From positions 2,542,001-2,606,000 of the forward strand of contig NZ_JAJFZM010000001.1 in assembly GCF_020733705.1 (NCBI RefSeq): 64,000 nucleotides of DNA, read 5' to 3'. The stretch is from Nocardia australiensis. GTDB lineage: Bacteria; Actinomycetota; Actinomycetes; Mycobacteriales; Mycobacteriaceae. The notes under the pieces are model-generated. The model worked only from the letters and a program-made list of their open reading frames with translations, was not told where the DNA came from and did not search any database. The position numbers and the translations under genes are program-made. Positions 18,571 through 26,978 of this stretch are shown piece by piece (the first letter of the stretch is position 1; every line of letters starts with the position of its first letter).

Positions 18571-18800
18571 GGTGCCGCACCTACCCACATTCGCACCCAC
18601 TGGGCGCAACACCAGTTTTGAGTCGAGCAGGACCAACTGGATCGCCAAATCCTGGGTGCCGCACGTCCCTCATAACGTGCCCACTGGGCGCAACACCAGT
18701 TTTGAGCCGAGCAGGACCAACTGGATCGCCAACCCCGGGTGCCGCACGTCCCTCATAACGTGCCCGCTAGGCACGACAACAGTTTTCGAGCGTAGCGAGA
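18571..18800. repeat. 84-bp tandem repeat, about 2.7 copies
   Basis: Two nearly identical units and a diverged third follow with period 83-84 bp, marked by GGTGCCGCAC, CCCACTGGGCGCAACACCAG and AGGACCAACTGGATCGCC. The GGGCGCAAC element falls at 18602 and 18686. The third unit departs after about 40 bases into TTTTCGAGCG. The period equals 28 codons and frame +2 is open through it, but there is no convincing ribosome site, so I treat it as non-coding. Confidence 0.85.
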
Positions 18801-18812
18801 TCGAGCACTAAA

Positions 18813-18904
18813 GTTCGCGGCCGGCTCGCGTCCGAGGGGCAAATACGATGCGACGAAGGAGCAAGTATTTGCCCCTCGGACGCGAGCCAGAGGGGGTCGC
18901 GAAC
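18813..18904. repeat. Long hairpin element with 24-bp perfect inverted repeat
   Basis: The arms 18823-18846 and 18865-18888 are exact reverse complements of 24 bases, separated by 18 bases. An outer 7-bp pair (GTTCGCG 18813-18819 with CGCGAAC 18898-18904) extends it with a bulge. It lies between the 3' ends of glmM and the ABC-F gene, so it could end transcription from both sides, but no T-run follows either arm. It may be a miniature palindromic element. Confidence 0.85.
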
Positions 18905-18922
18905 ACGCAGCGCCGCAGGCGC
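18892..18922. repeat. Dispersed intergenic repeat, copy 1
   Basis: These 31 bases (core CGCGAACACGCAGCGCCGCA) recur with one mismatch at 46117-46147. A second shared block, ending in TTTTCGAGCG, lies upstream in both places (near 18767-18790 and 46085-46106). Confidence 0.8.
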
Positions 18923-18951
18923 TGCCAAACAACACAGCCAAACAACACAGC

Positions 18952-20604
18952 TTATTCCTCGGTGAGGTGTCCGTTGGCTACGTGCCAGCGGCGGGTAGCG
19001 TGGACCGAGTCCAGCATGCGACGGTCATGGGTGACGAGAAGCAGTGTGCCGCTGAAGGATTCGACGGCTTGCTCCAGCTGTTCGATGGCGGGCAAGTCGA
19101 GATGGTTGGTCGGTTCGTCGAGGACGAGTAGGTTGACGCCGCGGGCTTGCAGTAGAGCGAGTGCGGCGCGGGTGCGTTCGCCGGGTGAGAGGGTTCCGCA
19201 GGCGCGCGTGACATGCGGGCCACGCAGGCCGAACTTGGCCAGCAGAGTGCGGACCTCGGCGTCCGGCCAATCCGGCATTTCGGTGCCGAAAGTGTCTGCC
19301 AGCGGGGCGTTTCCGCGAAACAGGCCACGAGCCTGATCAACCTCGCCGATCTCGACACCTGACCCGAGTGCCGCAGTTCCGTTGTCGGGAGCGATCTTTC
19401 CGAGCAGCAGTGCCAGCAACGTCGACTTGCCGGATCCGTTCGCGCCGGTGACGACGATCCGGTCGGCCCAATCCACCTGCGTGGTAATCGGTCCCAGGGT
19501 GAAATCACCGCGTGCGATGATCGCATTCGAGAGGGTGGCGACCACCGATCCACTGCGCGGTGCCGCCGCGATCTCCATCCGCAACTCCCACTCCTTGCGT
19601 GGTTCCTCCACCACGTCGAGCCGCTCGATCCGGCGTTGGGTCTGGCGGGCCTTGGCCGCCTGCTTCTCGGTGGACTCGGCGCGCATTTTGCGGCCCGCCT
19701 TGTCGGAGTCGACCTTCCTCGGGTCACGCGCCTTCCGGCGGGCGTTGCGAACCCCGTGCTCGAGCCAATTCCGCTGCATCTGCGCCCGCGCTTCGAGTCC
19801 GGATTTGGTGTCCGCGTAGTCCTCGTATGCCTCGCGTGCGTGCTGGCGGGCGATCTCGCGCTCCATCAGATATGACTCGTAGCCGCCGTCATACGCGCCG
19901 ACCTGCTGCTGCGCGAGGTCGAGTTCGACAATTCGATTTACCGTGCGCGCCAGGAACTCCCGGTCGTGGCTGATCACCATCAATGGCTCGCGTACCCCGG
20001 TGACGAACTGTTCGAGCCTGGCGAGTCCATCCAGATCCAGATCGTTGGTCGGTTCGTCCAGCAGCAGAATGTCGAAGCGGGACAACAACACCGAGGCCAA
20101 ACCGGCTCGTGCCGCCTGTCCGCCGGAGAGCCCGGTCATCGGCGTATCCAAGCCACTGGCAAGACTTTCGGCCAGACCGAGATCGGTGGCCACCTCCGCC
20201 GCGCGTTGATCCAGATCCGCGCCACCGAGCGCCAGCCACCGCTCCAAGGCGGGCGTGTAATCGTCGGGCCCGCCGTCGGCGAGCCGTTCGGCGGCGTCAT
20301 CCATCGCCCGCTGTGCTGCGGTGACATCGGTTCGGCGGCCGAGGAATTCGAGCACGGTCTCCCCGGGAACCCGTTCCGGTTCCTGCGACAGATATCCGAT
20401 GGTGGCATCGGGTGGACTCAACGTGATGGCGCCGGTGGCACTGTCGCGATCGGCCAGCATGCGCAGCAGCGTCGATTTGCCCGCGCCGTTCACGCCGACG
20501 AGCCCGATCACATCGCCGGGCGCCAGCGTGAGATCCAGGTCCTCGAAAAGGATGCGTTCGCCGTGACCTGCTGACAGTCCACGCGCATGAAGAGTGGTGC
20601 TCAC
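18952..20604 (-). CDS. ABC-F family ATPase
   Basis: The 550-residue protein has two ATP-binding cassettes and no membrane segments. Cassette 1 has GVNGAGKST, LSGGQAARA and LLLDEPTNDLD. Cassette 2 has GANGSGKST, LSPGERTRA and LVLDEPTNHLD. A long basic linker (about residues 235-315) with many Arg/Lys fits the P-site tRNA interaction motif of ABC-F translation factors. Such proteins act on the ribosome, some as antibiotic protection factors. The start is GTG 20604 with a poor ribosome site. It is monocistronic and convergent with glmM. Whether it confers resistance cannot be told. Confidence 0.9.
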   Translation of the reverse strand: MSTTLHARGLSAGHGERILFEDLDLTLAPGDVIGLVGVNGAGKSTLLRMLADRDSATGAITLSPPDATIGYLSQEPERVPGETVLEFLGRRTDVTAAQRAMDDAAERLADGGPDDYTPALERWLALGGADLDQRAAEVATDLGLAESLASGLDTPMTGLSGGQAARAGLASVLLSRFDILLLDEPTNDLDLDGLARLEQFVTGVREPLMVISHDREFLARTVNRIVELDLAQQQVGAYDGGYESYLMEREIARQHAREAYEDYADTKSGLEARAQMQRNWLEHGVRNARRKARDPRKVDSDKAGRKMRAESTEKQAAKARQTQRRIERLDVVEEPRKEWELRMEIAAAPRSGSVVATLSNAIIARGDFTLGPITTQVDWADRIVVTGANGSGKSTLLALLLGKIAPDNGTAALGSGVEIGEVDQARGLFRGNAPLADTFGTEMPDWPDAEVRTLLAKFGLRGPHVTRACGTLSPGERTRAALALLQARGVNLLVLDEPTNHLDLPAIEQLEQAVESFSGTLLLVTHDRRMLDSVHATRRWHVANGHLTEE

Positions 20605-20736
20605 CTACATAGTCTGCCGTGTCGAGTTTTCCGGGCGGCTCGGGGTTCGACCCTGATACTCGGCCAGTAGAAATCAGGGTGCGGATCGGTACCGTGACCG
20701 ATGTGCCTGGCGGTGATCACGCGGAGAGTAGAGGGC

Positions 20737-20928
20737 ATGAACGCACTGACTCGCCGCCTCACCCGCTCCACGTCCGACAGCTGGATCGCCGGCGTCTGTG
20801 GTGGCATCGCCGAATACTTCGGCTGGAACGCCAACGTCGTCCGACTCCTGTTCGTCGTGTCCTGTCTGCTCCCGGGCCCCCAGTTCATCATCTATCTGGT
20901 GCTGTGGCTCATCATCCCCAAGAAGTGA
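20737..20928 (+). CDS. Small PspC-domain membrane protein
   Basis: The product has 63 residues from ATG 20737 behind AGAGGGC (the frame from 20701 adds 12 residues without a ribosome site). It is essentially only the PspC domain: SWIAGVCGGIAEYFGW, then two hydrophobic stretches ending in LWLIIPKK. PspC proteins are membrane components of phage-shock and envelope-stress responses. Two more PspC domains occur in this window at 49.7-53 kb, fused to other modules; this one stands alone. Confidence 0.88.
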   Translation: MNALTRRLTRSTSDSWIAGVCGGIAEYFGWNANVVRLLFVVSCLLPGPQFIIYLVLWLIIPKK

Positions 20929-21048
20929 CAAACCTCAACAAGAAGCAAAAGGGGGCTGCGTCGGGGACTCGCGGATGACAGGATGGAGCGGTACCCGTTG
21001 TCCGGGTGAAAAGCCGCACCAGCACGCGAGTTCCGATGAGGAGGAGTC

Positions 21049-21357
21049 ATGGTCGGTTCAGGAGAATTCCCTGGTCTCGATCTACCCGGCATCGATGCGT
21101 CCTCCTCCCTGGAGGGCCTAGGCCCCGTAGACCTTCATCACCCCACCCAGGACATCGACGCCGACGGTACCCTCGACACCCTCACCACCACCGGCCCCGA
21201 AGCCATGCAGGTATGGACCGACTACGACCACGACGGCATCGCTGACCAGGTGTCCGTGGTCGAGAAGGACGGGGATTACGCCGCCTGGGAGTTCCATCAC
21301 CATTCGGATGGAACTACCGAGTGGGTTCGTACCGATCAGGGCAAGATCGGCGAGTAG
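21049..21357 (+). CDS. Small acidic protein with DxDxDG repeats (DUF6802-like)
   Basis: The product has 102 residues from ATG 21049, preceded by GAGGAGGAG. It has no signal peptide or membrane segment. It contains DIDADGTLDT and DYDHDGIADQ, spaced about 30 residues apart, which look like calcium-binding loops of the dockerin or EF-hand type, followed by Trp/His-rich AWEFHHHSDGTTEWVR. From memory it resembles DUF6802 proteins of Nocardia and Rhodococcus. It precedes the type VII substrate genes by 220 bp with the same orientation. Function unknown. Confidence 0.75.
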   Translation: MVGSGEFPGLDLPGIDASSSLEGLGPVDLHHPTQDIDADGTLDTLTTTGPEAMQVWTDYDHDGIADQVSVVEKDGDYAAWEFHHHSDGTTEWVRTDQGKIGE

Positions 21358-21578
21358 CGCATCCGCTGCGCACTGGCCGCGAGGAAATGCCAACGCCGCC
21401 GATCGGTTGAAGCCGATCAGCCCCACCAAGTAGATTTCTCCTGGATACGACGTGGGGTGGCGGAGCTGGATCCGATGGAACCGAACGCGGACCGCGTACG
21501 TCGAAGAAGATAAAGGGGCGGCACTGGGCGCGTTGCGAACCTGTGGCCGGTCATCGGATCGTAAACCCGGAGGGGCGT

Positions 21579-21914
21579 ATGGCTCAGTCAGTGTCGGGCA
21601 GCATCGTGGTCGACCCGGCCGCGCTCGCGGAGGCCGCTAACGATCTTCGTCGATCCGCAGCCACCGTGCGGAACTACATCGGCGACGTTACGAACAATAC
21701 GTTCGGCGCCGGGAGAAATGGCGCCGAGAGCGAAGCCGGTCGTCATTATGTCGAGCAGGGTAAGAAGGTCGGTGAGGCCATGGAGCGTATAGGTAATTGG
21801 CTCAATATATGGACCACCGCGACCGAGGACACGGCGGATGCCATGGGTAAGGCCAGTATCGAGCTGGCCAATGTAGACGAAAACAATGCTAGAAAAACGA
21901 ATAAAGCCGGCTGA
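21579..21914 (+). CDS. ESX-type helical-hairpin protein (putative type VII substrate)
   Basis: The product has 111 residues from ATG 21579 behind GGAGGGG (the frame from 21543 is less likely). Two predicted helices flank an NNTFGAGRNGAES loop. The N-terminus SGSIVVDPAALAEAANDLRRSA resembles ESX-1 EspC/DUF2580-type secretion targets more than classical WXG100 proteins. It is followed after 55 bp by a large protein that contains a WQG motif, and then by a coiled-coil protein, giving a three-gene operon. I infer that the first two gene products are secreted together through an ESX system. Confidence 0.75.
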   Translation: MAQSVSGSIVVDPAALAEAANDLRRSAATVRNYIGDVTNNTFGAGRNGAESEAGRHYVEQGKKVGEAMERIGNWLNIWTTATEDTADAMGKASIELANVDENNARKTNKAG

Positions 21915-21969
21915 TGTCCCGGTGGTGTACAAGCGAACTGCATGCCGGACATCAGAAGGGTAGAACATA

Positions 21970-23676
21970 ATGGGAGTGCAGGATAGCTTCTCTCAGCAAA
22001 TGAGTAACCAGTCGGTCGACGATATTCTGAAAGCGGGTAGCCCCGGCCTTCAGTATTGGGTTCAGCTCGCGCCCCGATACAAGCGGGCATTTGGCGGCGA
22101 TGGCGGCAATACCGTCGAAGATCTGGAAGCTCGATATGACGAGCAACGGGGCATGAACCTGGCCAATCTGGAGGCTGCCGCGGACGGGCTCAACAAAATG
22201 TTGACCGCTGCTGATGAGCAATGGAATATCCAGGACCAGTCGACGAAGAAACTCGGATCACTATGGCAGGGCGCTGCTGCCGAGGCGGCCCTCCGGATGC
22301 TTGGTCAGCAGGTCACCCTCGCTGCGGACGATCGCAAGAAGGTGCGGGCCGCAATGGATGCGATGCGGGCATCGATCGGCCCGTTTCGAGATGCTGTGGT
22401 GAAGAAGGCGGAGTTGACCCTCAATCTTTTGAAGGGTGCGTCGGACGTGCGGGTCGACGGGAAGACTCCTGGGGATATTGACAACATTATTTCTGGAGCG
22501 CATTCCGGAGATTTGGCCAACCCGTTATTCGGAGGCGGCACTCTTATTGGTAAGCTTACTGAGATATTTCCGGATTTGTCGCCATCGAATAGTCCGGTTA
22601 ATCTTATCCAGGCAGGGCTTGCGGGAAATTTTGTGGTTTCCCTGTTTCAGGGTGATGCCACCTGGCCGGGGTTGATGGGTGAAGACTCCGCTTATAATCA
22701 TAAAATACAAACTCGTTGCCGGGATTGGCTGAATGACATATTCAAGGTCGAGTATGACGGGGCGTTGCAGAGTTACAAAGATCAGTGTGTGAGCGCAGAC
22801 GCCAGCTTTCAGGCTCAATATACGATTCTTGAAGCTGCCATGAATCAGGTAGAAGACGACGCGTATCCGGCGCCGGCGGGCGAGCCCAAGAAGCCGACCG
22901 GCAATGATCCGAGCAACAACGATTCACCGGGCAACAACAATTCGCCGGGCAACAATAACTCGCCGGGCAACAATAACTCGCCGGGCAACAATAACTCGCC
23001 CGGCAACAACAACTCGCCCGGCAACAACAACGCCACCACGCCCGCAAGCAGCTCCACGCCATCCAGCTCGTTGAGCGGACTCAGCTCTCTCACGGACGTG
23101 GCGACACAATTGTCATCGCTGGTCAGCACGGTAACCCAGGCTGCCAACCAAGGGTTTACCTCACTGACCTCAGCCATCACCGAGGGCATCGAGAACTTCG
23201 AGAAGTCGATCGAAAGCAAGGCCGACGCGGACAAGACGGATGCGGACAAGAGCGGTGATGACCAGAAGGACGCAAAAACGGCGGAGTTCGATCTGGCTGG
23301 TAAACATCTGAAACTCGAGATGGGGGCGGACGGACAGCTGAAGCTGGTGGCGACAGACGCGGATGGTACGTCACACGACTACAGCATGAAGCTGGATGAG
23401 CACGGTGTTCCGATAATCTCCGACAACCAGCCCGGCGAGGAAAGCGAGCCCGACAAGGAGGCCGAGACACCAGGCGAGTCGCCCGCTGGCGAGTATGAGC
23501 CCCCCCAGGCATCCGATGACAACGCCGGTGGTTCCGCGGCAACCCCCGGCAAGCCGTCAGAAAGACAGCAGGAAGAGGATAACGAGCACATTCCTCGAAT
23601 TGCGCCACCCGAGGATGCGGAGCATGAGGAGCCGTTCGATAGCGGCGCCCTGTTGGCCGAGGCTGGTCCGCTATGA
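21970..23676 (+). CDS. Large putative ESX-secreted protein with SPGNNN repeats
   Basis: The product has 568 residues. Residues about 50-150 are helical and contain GSLWQGAAAEAAL, a WXG-type turn, so the N-terminal part looks like an ESX/EspB/PPE-like helical bundle. A low-complexity hinge holds six SPGNNN units (22924-23031). The remaining 220 residues are acidic and Ser/Asp/Glu-rich, with a beta-like segment HLKLEMGADGQLKLVATDADG. There is no signal peptide, as expected for a type VII substrate. The first 850 bases are clearly AT-richer than flanking genes. A toxin activity is possible but no catalytic motif is visible. Confidence 0.75.
   Translation: MGVQDSFSQQMSNQSVDDILKAGSPGLQYWVQLAPRYKRAFGGDGGNTVEDLEARYDEQRGMNLANLEAAADGLNKMLTAADEQWNIQDQSTKKLGSLWQGAAAEAALRMLGQQVTLAADDRKKVRAAMDAMRASIGPFRDAVVKKAELTLNLLKGASDVRVDGKTPGDIDNIISGAHSGDLANPLFGGGTLIGKLTEIFPDLSPSNSPVNLIQAGLAGNFVVSLFQGDATWPGLMGEDSAYNHKIQTRCRDWLNDIFKVEYDGALQSYKDQCVSADASFQAQYTILEAAMNQVEDDAYPAPAGEPKKPTGNDPSNNDSPGNNNSPGNNNSPGNNNSPGNNNSPGNNNSPGNNNATTPASSSTPSSSLSGLSSLTDVATQLSSLVSTVTQAANQGFTSLTSAITEGIENFEKSIESKADADKTDADKSGDDQKDAKTAEFDLAGKHLKLEMGADGQLKLVATDADGTSHDYSMKLDEHGVPIISDNQPGEESEPDKEAETPGESPAGEYEPPQASDDNAGGSAATPGKPSERQQEEDNEHIPRIAPPEDAEHEEPFDSGALLAEAGPL
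22924..23031 (+). repeat. 18-bp in-frame tandem repeat, six copies
   Basis: Six consecutive 18-base units of the form TCGCCGGGCAACAACAAC encode SPGNNN each. The copies differ only at synonymous third positions (AAC/AAT, CCG/CCC), which suggests recent expansion by slippage or unequal exchange. Confidence 0.95.
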
Positions 23677-23725
23677 GTCGGGTCGTGTGCGGTTACGTCG
23701 CTGTTGCCCAGGGAGGCGAATAAAA

Positions 23726-24112
23726 ATGGTGAATTACGCGGCGGAAATCGAGCGCATCGCGGAGGAAGCCCGCCGTCGTTCGGCAATCCTGCTGGAAGAG
23801 CTCGACGATGTCCACCGTCGTACCGCCGAGCGTAGTCACGCGCTCGCGGAACAGTCCGCAACCGAAATGCGCCAATTCTGGGAGGAAAAGGCGGGGGAGT
23901 TGCAGAAAGCAGCGGCGGATGCCGAGGAGACAGAGCGTCGCGAAGCCGAAGCCCGTGCGGAAAGGGAACGGCTGGAGGCTGAAGCTCGAGAGCAGCGCGA
24001 CGCGATCGTGCGGTCGATCGCCGCCCGGAAGGCCCACGGCTATGTCACTCCAGTGGATGAGGATGACGATCCGGAAGGCGAGTACTACCGCCGCAAGAGC
24101 TGGCTGATCTGA
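23726..24112 (+). CDS. Coiled-coil protein of the type VII substrate operon
   Basis: The product has 128 residues from ATG 23726 behind GGGAGG; the longer frame to 23495 overlaps the upstream gene. Residues 1-105 form an almost uninterrupted charged helix rich in Glu, Ala and Arg (AEETERREAEARAERERLEA), predicted to be a coiled coil. The tail has an acidic DEDDDPEGEYY patch. It lies 49 bp after the large substrate gene and is probably co-transcribed. It might act as a chaperone or partner of the substrates. No family recognised. Confidence 0.7.
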   Translation: MVNYAAEIERIAEEARRRSAILLEELDDVHRRTAERSHALAEQSATEMRQFWEEKAGELQKAAADAEETERREAEARAERERLEAEAREQRDAIVRSIAARKAHGYVTPVDEDDDPEGEYYRRKSWLI

Positions 24113-24136
24113 TTCGCTGCCCGGTGTGGGCGTCGG

Positions 24137-24994
24137 CTACTTGCGGAGCAGTTTGGCGGCTTGGCCTACCGTCAGCTTCGGGTGTTCCTTCTCGCGGGGG
24201 AGGTCGGGGTCGATGAGGGTGGTGTGGGGGATGGCTGCTTCGGGGTCGGCGAAGGGGGCGTAGGTCTCGTCGGCCAAGAGGGTGGCGAGTAGGTACCCGG
24301 TGAGCAGGGCTCGGGTGGTGCGGGACGTTTTGGCCTCGTGTTTGCCGACGCCGAAAGCGGCCAGGGTGCGGCGGCCTTCGACTATGCCGTTGTGGGAGGC
24401 GCCGTCGATTTGGCGGAGGATTGTGGGGCCGTACCAGGCGGAAGCCAGTGGAACGGCGTTGGAGCTGACGGCGTCGATATCGGTCGAGCCGGCGAGGATC
24501 AGTGCGGGCGCATCGATGTCGGCGGCCAAGGGCTCGGCGGCTGGCGCGGTGGGGGCCGGGAAAAGGGCGATGACGGCGGCTACGCGACGCTGTGCGGCGG
24601 CGATGACCGCGGCGCCCGCCCCCATGCCGTGTCCGGCCAGGGCAAGCCGGTCGGGGTGCACGCTGATGGTGCCGTCGCCGAGGCGGACACCGGTGCAGAT
24701 GTCGAGCGTGGTGAGCAGGTCGGTGGCCAGGTCGAGGTGTGACGGAATCGGTCCACGTTCGGTGTCGGGTGCGGCGGCCACGATTCCCCAGGACGCGAGG
24801 TGTTCGAGTAGCTCGCGATAGTTGGCGGCGCCGGTCAGCCAGCCGTGGCCGAACACGACGGCGGGCAGGCTCAGTCCCGATTCAGGGGTGTACACCACCC
24901 CGGGTTGACCGGCGATGGCCAGGTTGCCGCGCAGCACCCGATGCGGGCCTTTGCTGGTCAGGGTGCTCAGAAGTGATTTCACAGACGCCGACAC
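24137..24994 (-). CDS. Alpha/beta hydrolase-like protein with Gly in the nucleophile position
   Basis: The product has 285 residues from GTG 24994 (VSASVKSLLSTL), because anything longer would run into divergent glmS. The fold is that of polyester hydrolase or cutinase-like enzymes: VVFGHGWLTG at the oxyanion site, LALAGHGMGAGAA at the nucleophile elbow, and GASHNG for the catalytic His. At the elbow the expected Ser of GHSMG is Gly, so normal serine-hydrolase chemistry should be absent. Its start is 36 bp from glmS on the other strand, so the two share a compact promoter region. It may be a binding or structural homologue. Confidence 0.8.
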   Translation of the reverse strand: MSASVKSLLSTLTSKGPHRVLRGNLAIAGQPGVVYTPESGLSLPAVVFGHGWLTGAANYRELLEHLASWGIVAAAPDTERGPIPSHLDLATDLLTTLDICTGVRLGDGTISVHPDRLALAGHGMGAGAAVIAAAQRRVAAVIALFPAPTAPAAEPLAADIDAPALILAGSTDIDAVSSNAVPLASAWYGPTILRQIDGASHNGIVEGRRTLAAFGVGKHEAKTSRTTRALLTGYLLATLLADETYAPFADPEAAIPHTTLIDPDLPREKEHPKLTVGQAAKLLRK

Positions 24995-25030
24995 GACGAG
25001 AACGTTATCCGATAAGTACTCTGGTGAGCC

Positions 25031-26914
25031 ATGTGCGGAATCGTGGGGTACGTCGGATACCGGGACGCCCTCGGCGTTGTCGTCGACGCGTTGCGCCGCA
25101 TGGAATATCGCGGATATGACTCCGCGGGTGTCGCGATCCTGGATGCGACAGGCGCGATCGCGGTGGAACGCAAGGCCGGGCGCCTGGCAAATCTCGAGGC
25201 GGAGCTGGCCGAAACCGGTGTTGCTCGCTTCGCCGGAACCGCCGGGATGGGTCATACCCGGTGGGCTACGCACGGGGCGCCGACCGACCGCAACGCGCAT
25301 CCGCATCGGGATGACTCCGGCAAGGTCGCGGTGGTACACAACGGCATCATCGAAAACTTCGCGCCGCTGCGTCGCGAGCTGGAGGACGCCGGCGTCGAAC
25401 TACGCAGCGATACCGACACCGAGGTCGCCGTGCACCTGGTTGCCCGCGCTTACGCGACAGGCTCGACCGCTGGTGATTTCGTGGCGAGCGCGCTCGCGGT
25501 GCTGCGCCGGCTCGAGGGTGCTTTCACGCTGGTCTTCACCCACGCCGACCATCCGGACAAGATCGTCGCCGCGCGGCGCTCCACCCCACTGGTTGTGGGT
25601 GTCGGCCAAGGGGAGATGTTCATCGCCTCCGATGTCACCGCGTTCATCGAGCACACCCGTGAGGCCGTCGAACTGGGGCAGGATCAGGCCGTGGTGATCA
25701 CCGCGGACAGCTATCAGGTCACCGACTTCGATGGTGCGGACGTGAACGGCCGCACCCGCCCGTTCACCATCGACTGGGATCTGGCCGCCGCCGAGAAGGG
25801 TGGCCACGACTACTTCATGCTCAAGGAGATCGAGGAGCAGCCCACCGCCGTAGCGGACACTCTGATCGGTCATTTCACGCAGGACGAGACCGGTTCCGGT
25901 CGGATCGTGCTGGACGAGCAACGCCTCGCCGACCAGGAGTTGCGGGACTTCGACAAGGTTTTCGTCGTCGCCTGTGGCAGTTCCTACCACGCGGGTCTGC
26001 TGGCCAAATATGCGATCGAGCACTGGACCCGGCTACCCGTCGAGGTAGAGCTCGCGAGCGAATTCCGTTACCGCGACCCCGTTTTGGATCGTTCGACACT
26101 GGTGGTTGCCATCTCTCAATCGGGGGAGACCGCCGACACGCTGGAGGCGGTGCGGCACGCCAAGGACCAGAAGGCGCGCGTGCTCGCGATCTGCAATACC
26201 AACGGCGCGCAGATTCCACGTGAGTCCGATGCGGTGCTATACACCAGGACCGGCCCGGAGATCGGGGTCGCCTCGACCAAGGCGTTCCTGGCGCAGGTGG
26301 CCGCGAACTATCTGGTCGGTTTGGCCTTGGCGCAGGCGCGTGGCACCAAGTATCCGGACGAGGTGGCCCGCGAGTTCGCCGAGCTGGAGGCGATGCCGAA
26401 GCTGGTCGAGCGAGTGCTGGAGACGGGGCCGCAGGTCCGCGAGATCGCCAGGCAGTTGGCGGGCGAGTCGACGGTGCTGTTCCTCGGCCGCCACGTCGGT
26501 TACCCGGTAGCGCTAGAGGGTGCGCTCAAGCTCAAGGAATTGGCGTATATGCATGCCGAGGGCTTCGCGGCGGGTGAGCTCAAGCATGGCCCGATCGCGC
26601 TGATCGAGGAGGGGCTGCCGGTGATCGTGGTGATGCCCTCGCCGAAGGGCCGGGCGGTGCTGCATTCCAAGCTGCTCAGCAATATTCGTGAGATCCAGGC
26701 TCGTGGCGCCCGCACCATTGTGATCGCCGAGGAGGGCGACGAAACGGTCCGCCCGTTCGCCGACCATCTCATCGAGATCCCGTCGGCGCCAACGCTATTC
26801 CAGCCACTCCTGTCGACCGTCCCGCTGCAGATCTTCGCCGCGGAAATCGCGCAGGCCCGCGGCTACGACGTCGACAAGCCCCGTAACCTGGCCAAGTCGG
26901 TCACCGTCGAGTAA
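25031..26914 (+). CDS. glmS: Glutamine-fructose-6-phosphate aminotransferase (isomerising)
   Basis: The 627-residue enzyme makes glucosamine-6-phosphate from fructose-6-phosphate and glutamine, the first step to UDP-GlcNAc. The N-terminal nucleophile is Cys in MCGIVGYVG, with the glutaminase domain up to about residue 240. Two SIS sugar-isomerase domains follow, with SQSGETADTLEA and GPEIGVASTKAF, and the C-terminus ends in PRNLAKSVTVE as in the family. The start ATG 25031 fixes Cys2 in place. There is little leader; a weak GGTGAG precedes it. No glmS riboswitch is visible in the 36-bp upstream gap. Confidence 0.97.
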   Translation: MCGIVGYVGYRDALGVVVDALRRMEYRGYDSAGVAILDATGAIAVERKAGRLANLEAELAETGVARFAGTAGMGHTRWATHGAPTDRNAHPHRDDSGKVAVVHNGIIENFAPLRRELEDAGVELRSDTDTEVAVHLVARAYATGSTAGDFVASALAVLRRLEGAFTLVFTHADHPDKIVAARRSTPLVVGVGQGEMFIASDVTAFIEHTREAVELGQDQAVVITADSYQVTDFDGADVNGRTRPFTIDWDLAAAEKGGHDYFMLKEIEEQPTAVADTLIGHFTQDETGSGRIVLDEQRLADQELRDFDKVFVVACGSSYHAGLLAKYAIEHWTRLPVEVELASEFRYRDPVLDRSTLVVAISQSGETADTLEAVRHAKDQKARVLAICNTNGAQIPRESDAVLYTRTGPEIGVASTKAFLAQVAANYLVGLALAQARGTKYPDEVAREFAELEAMPKLVERVLETGPQVREIARQLAGESTVLFLGRHVGYPVALEGALKLKELAYMHAEGFAAGELKHGPIALIEEGLPVIVVMPSPKGRAVLHSKLLSNIREIQARGARTIVIAEEGDETVRPFADHLIEIPSAPTLFQPLLSTVPLQIFAAEIAQARGYDVDKPRNLAKSVTVE

Positions 26915-26978
26915 GCACCCGTGATGCGACGCACCGGATCGGCTTGTGCCGACGCGTTTCAGGCGCTGCCCGGTGCGA

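Noticed and set aside
18572..18811. Repeat-encoded 79-residue protein in the 84-bp repeat block
   Set aside because: No ribosome site, and the third copy breaks the peptide pattern; more likely non-coding repeat DNA.
22924..23031. CRISPR-like array
   Set aside because: The 18-bp units are contiguous and in frame, with no spacers; it is an SPGNNN peptide repeat.
24995..25030. glmS riboswitch/ribozyme upstream of glmS
   Set aside because: Only 36 bases separate the divergent genes, far too few for the ribozyme.
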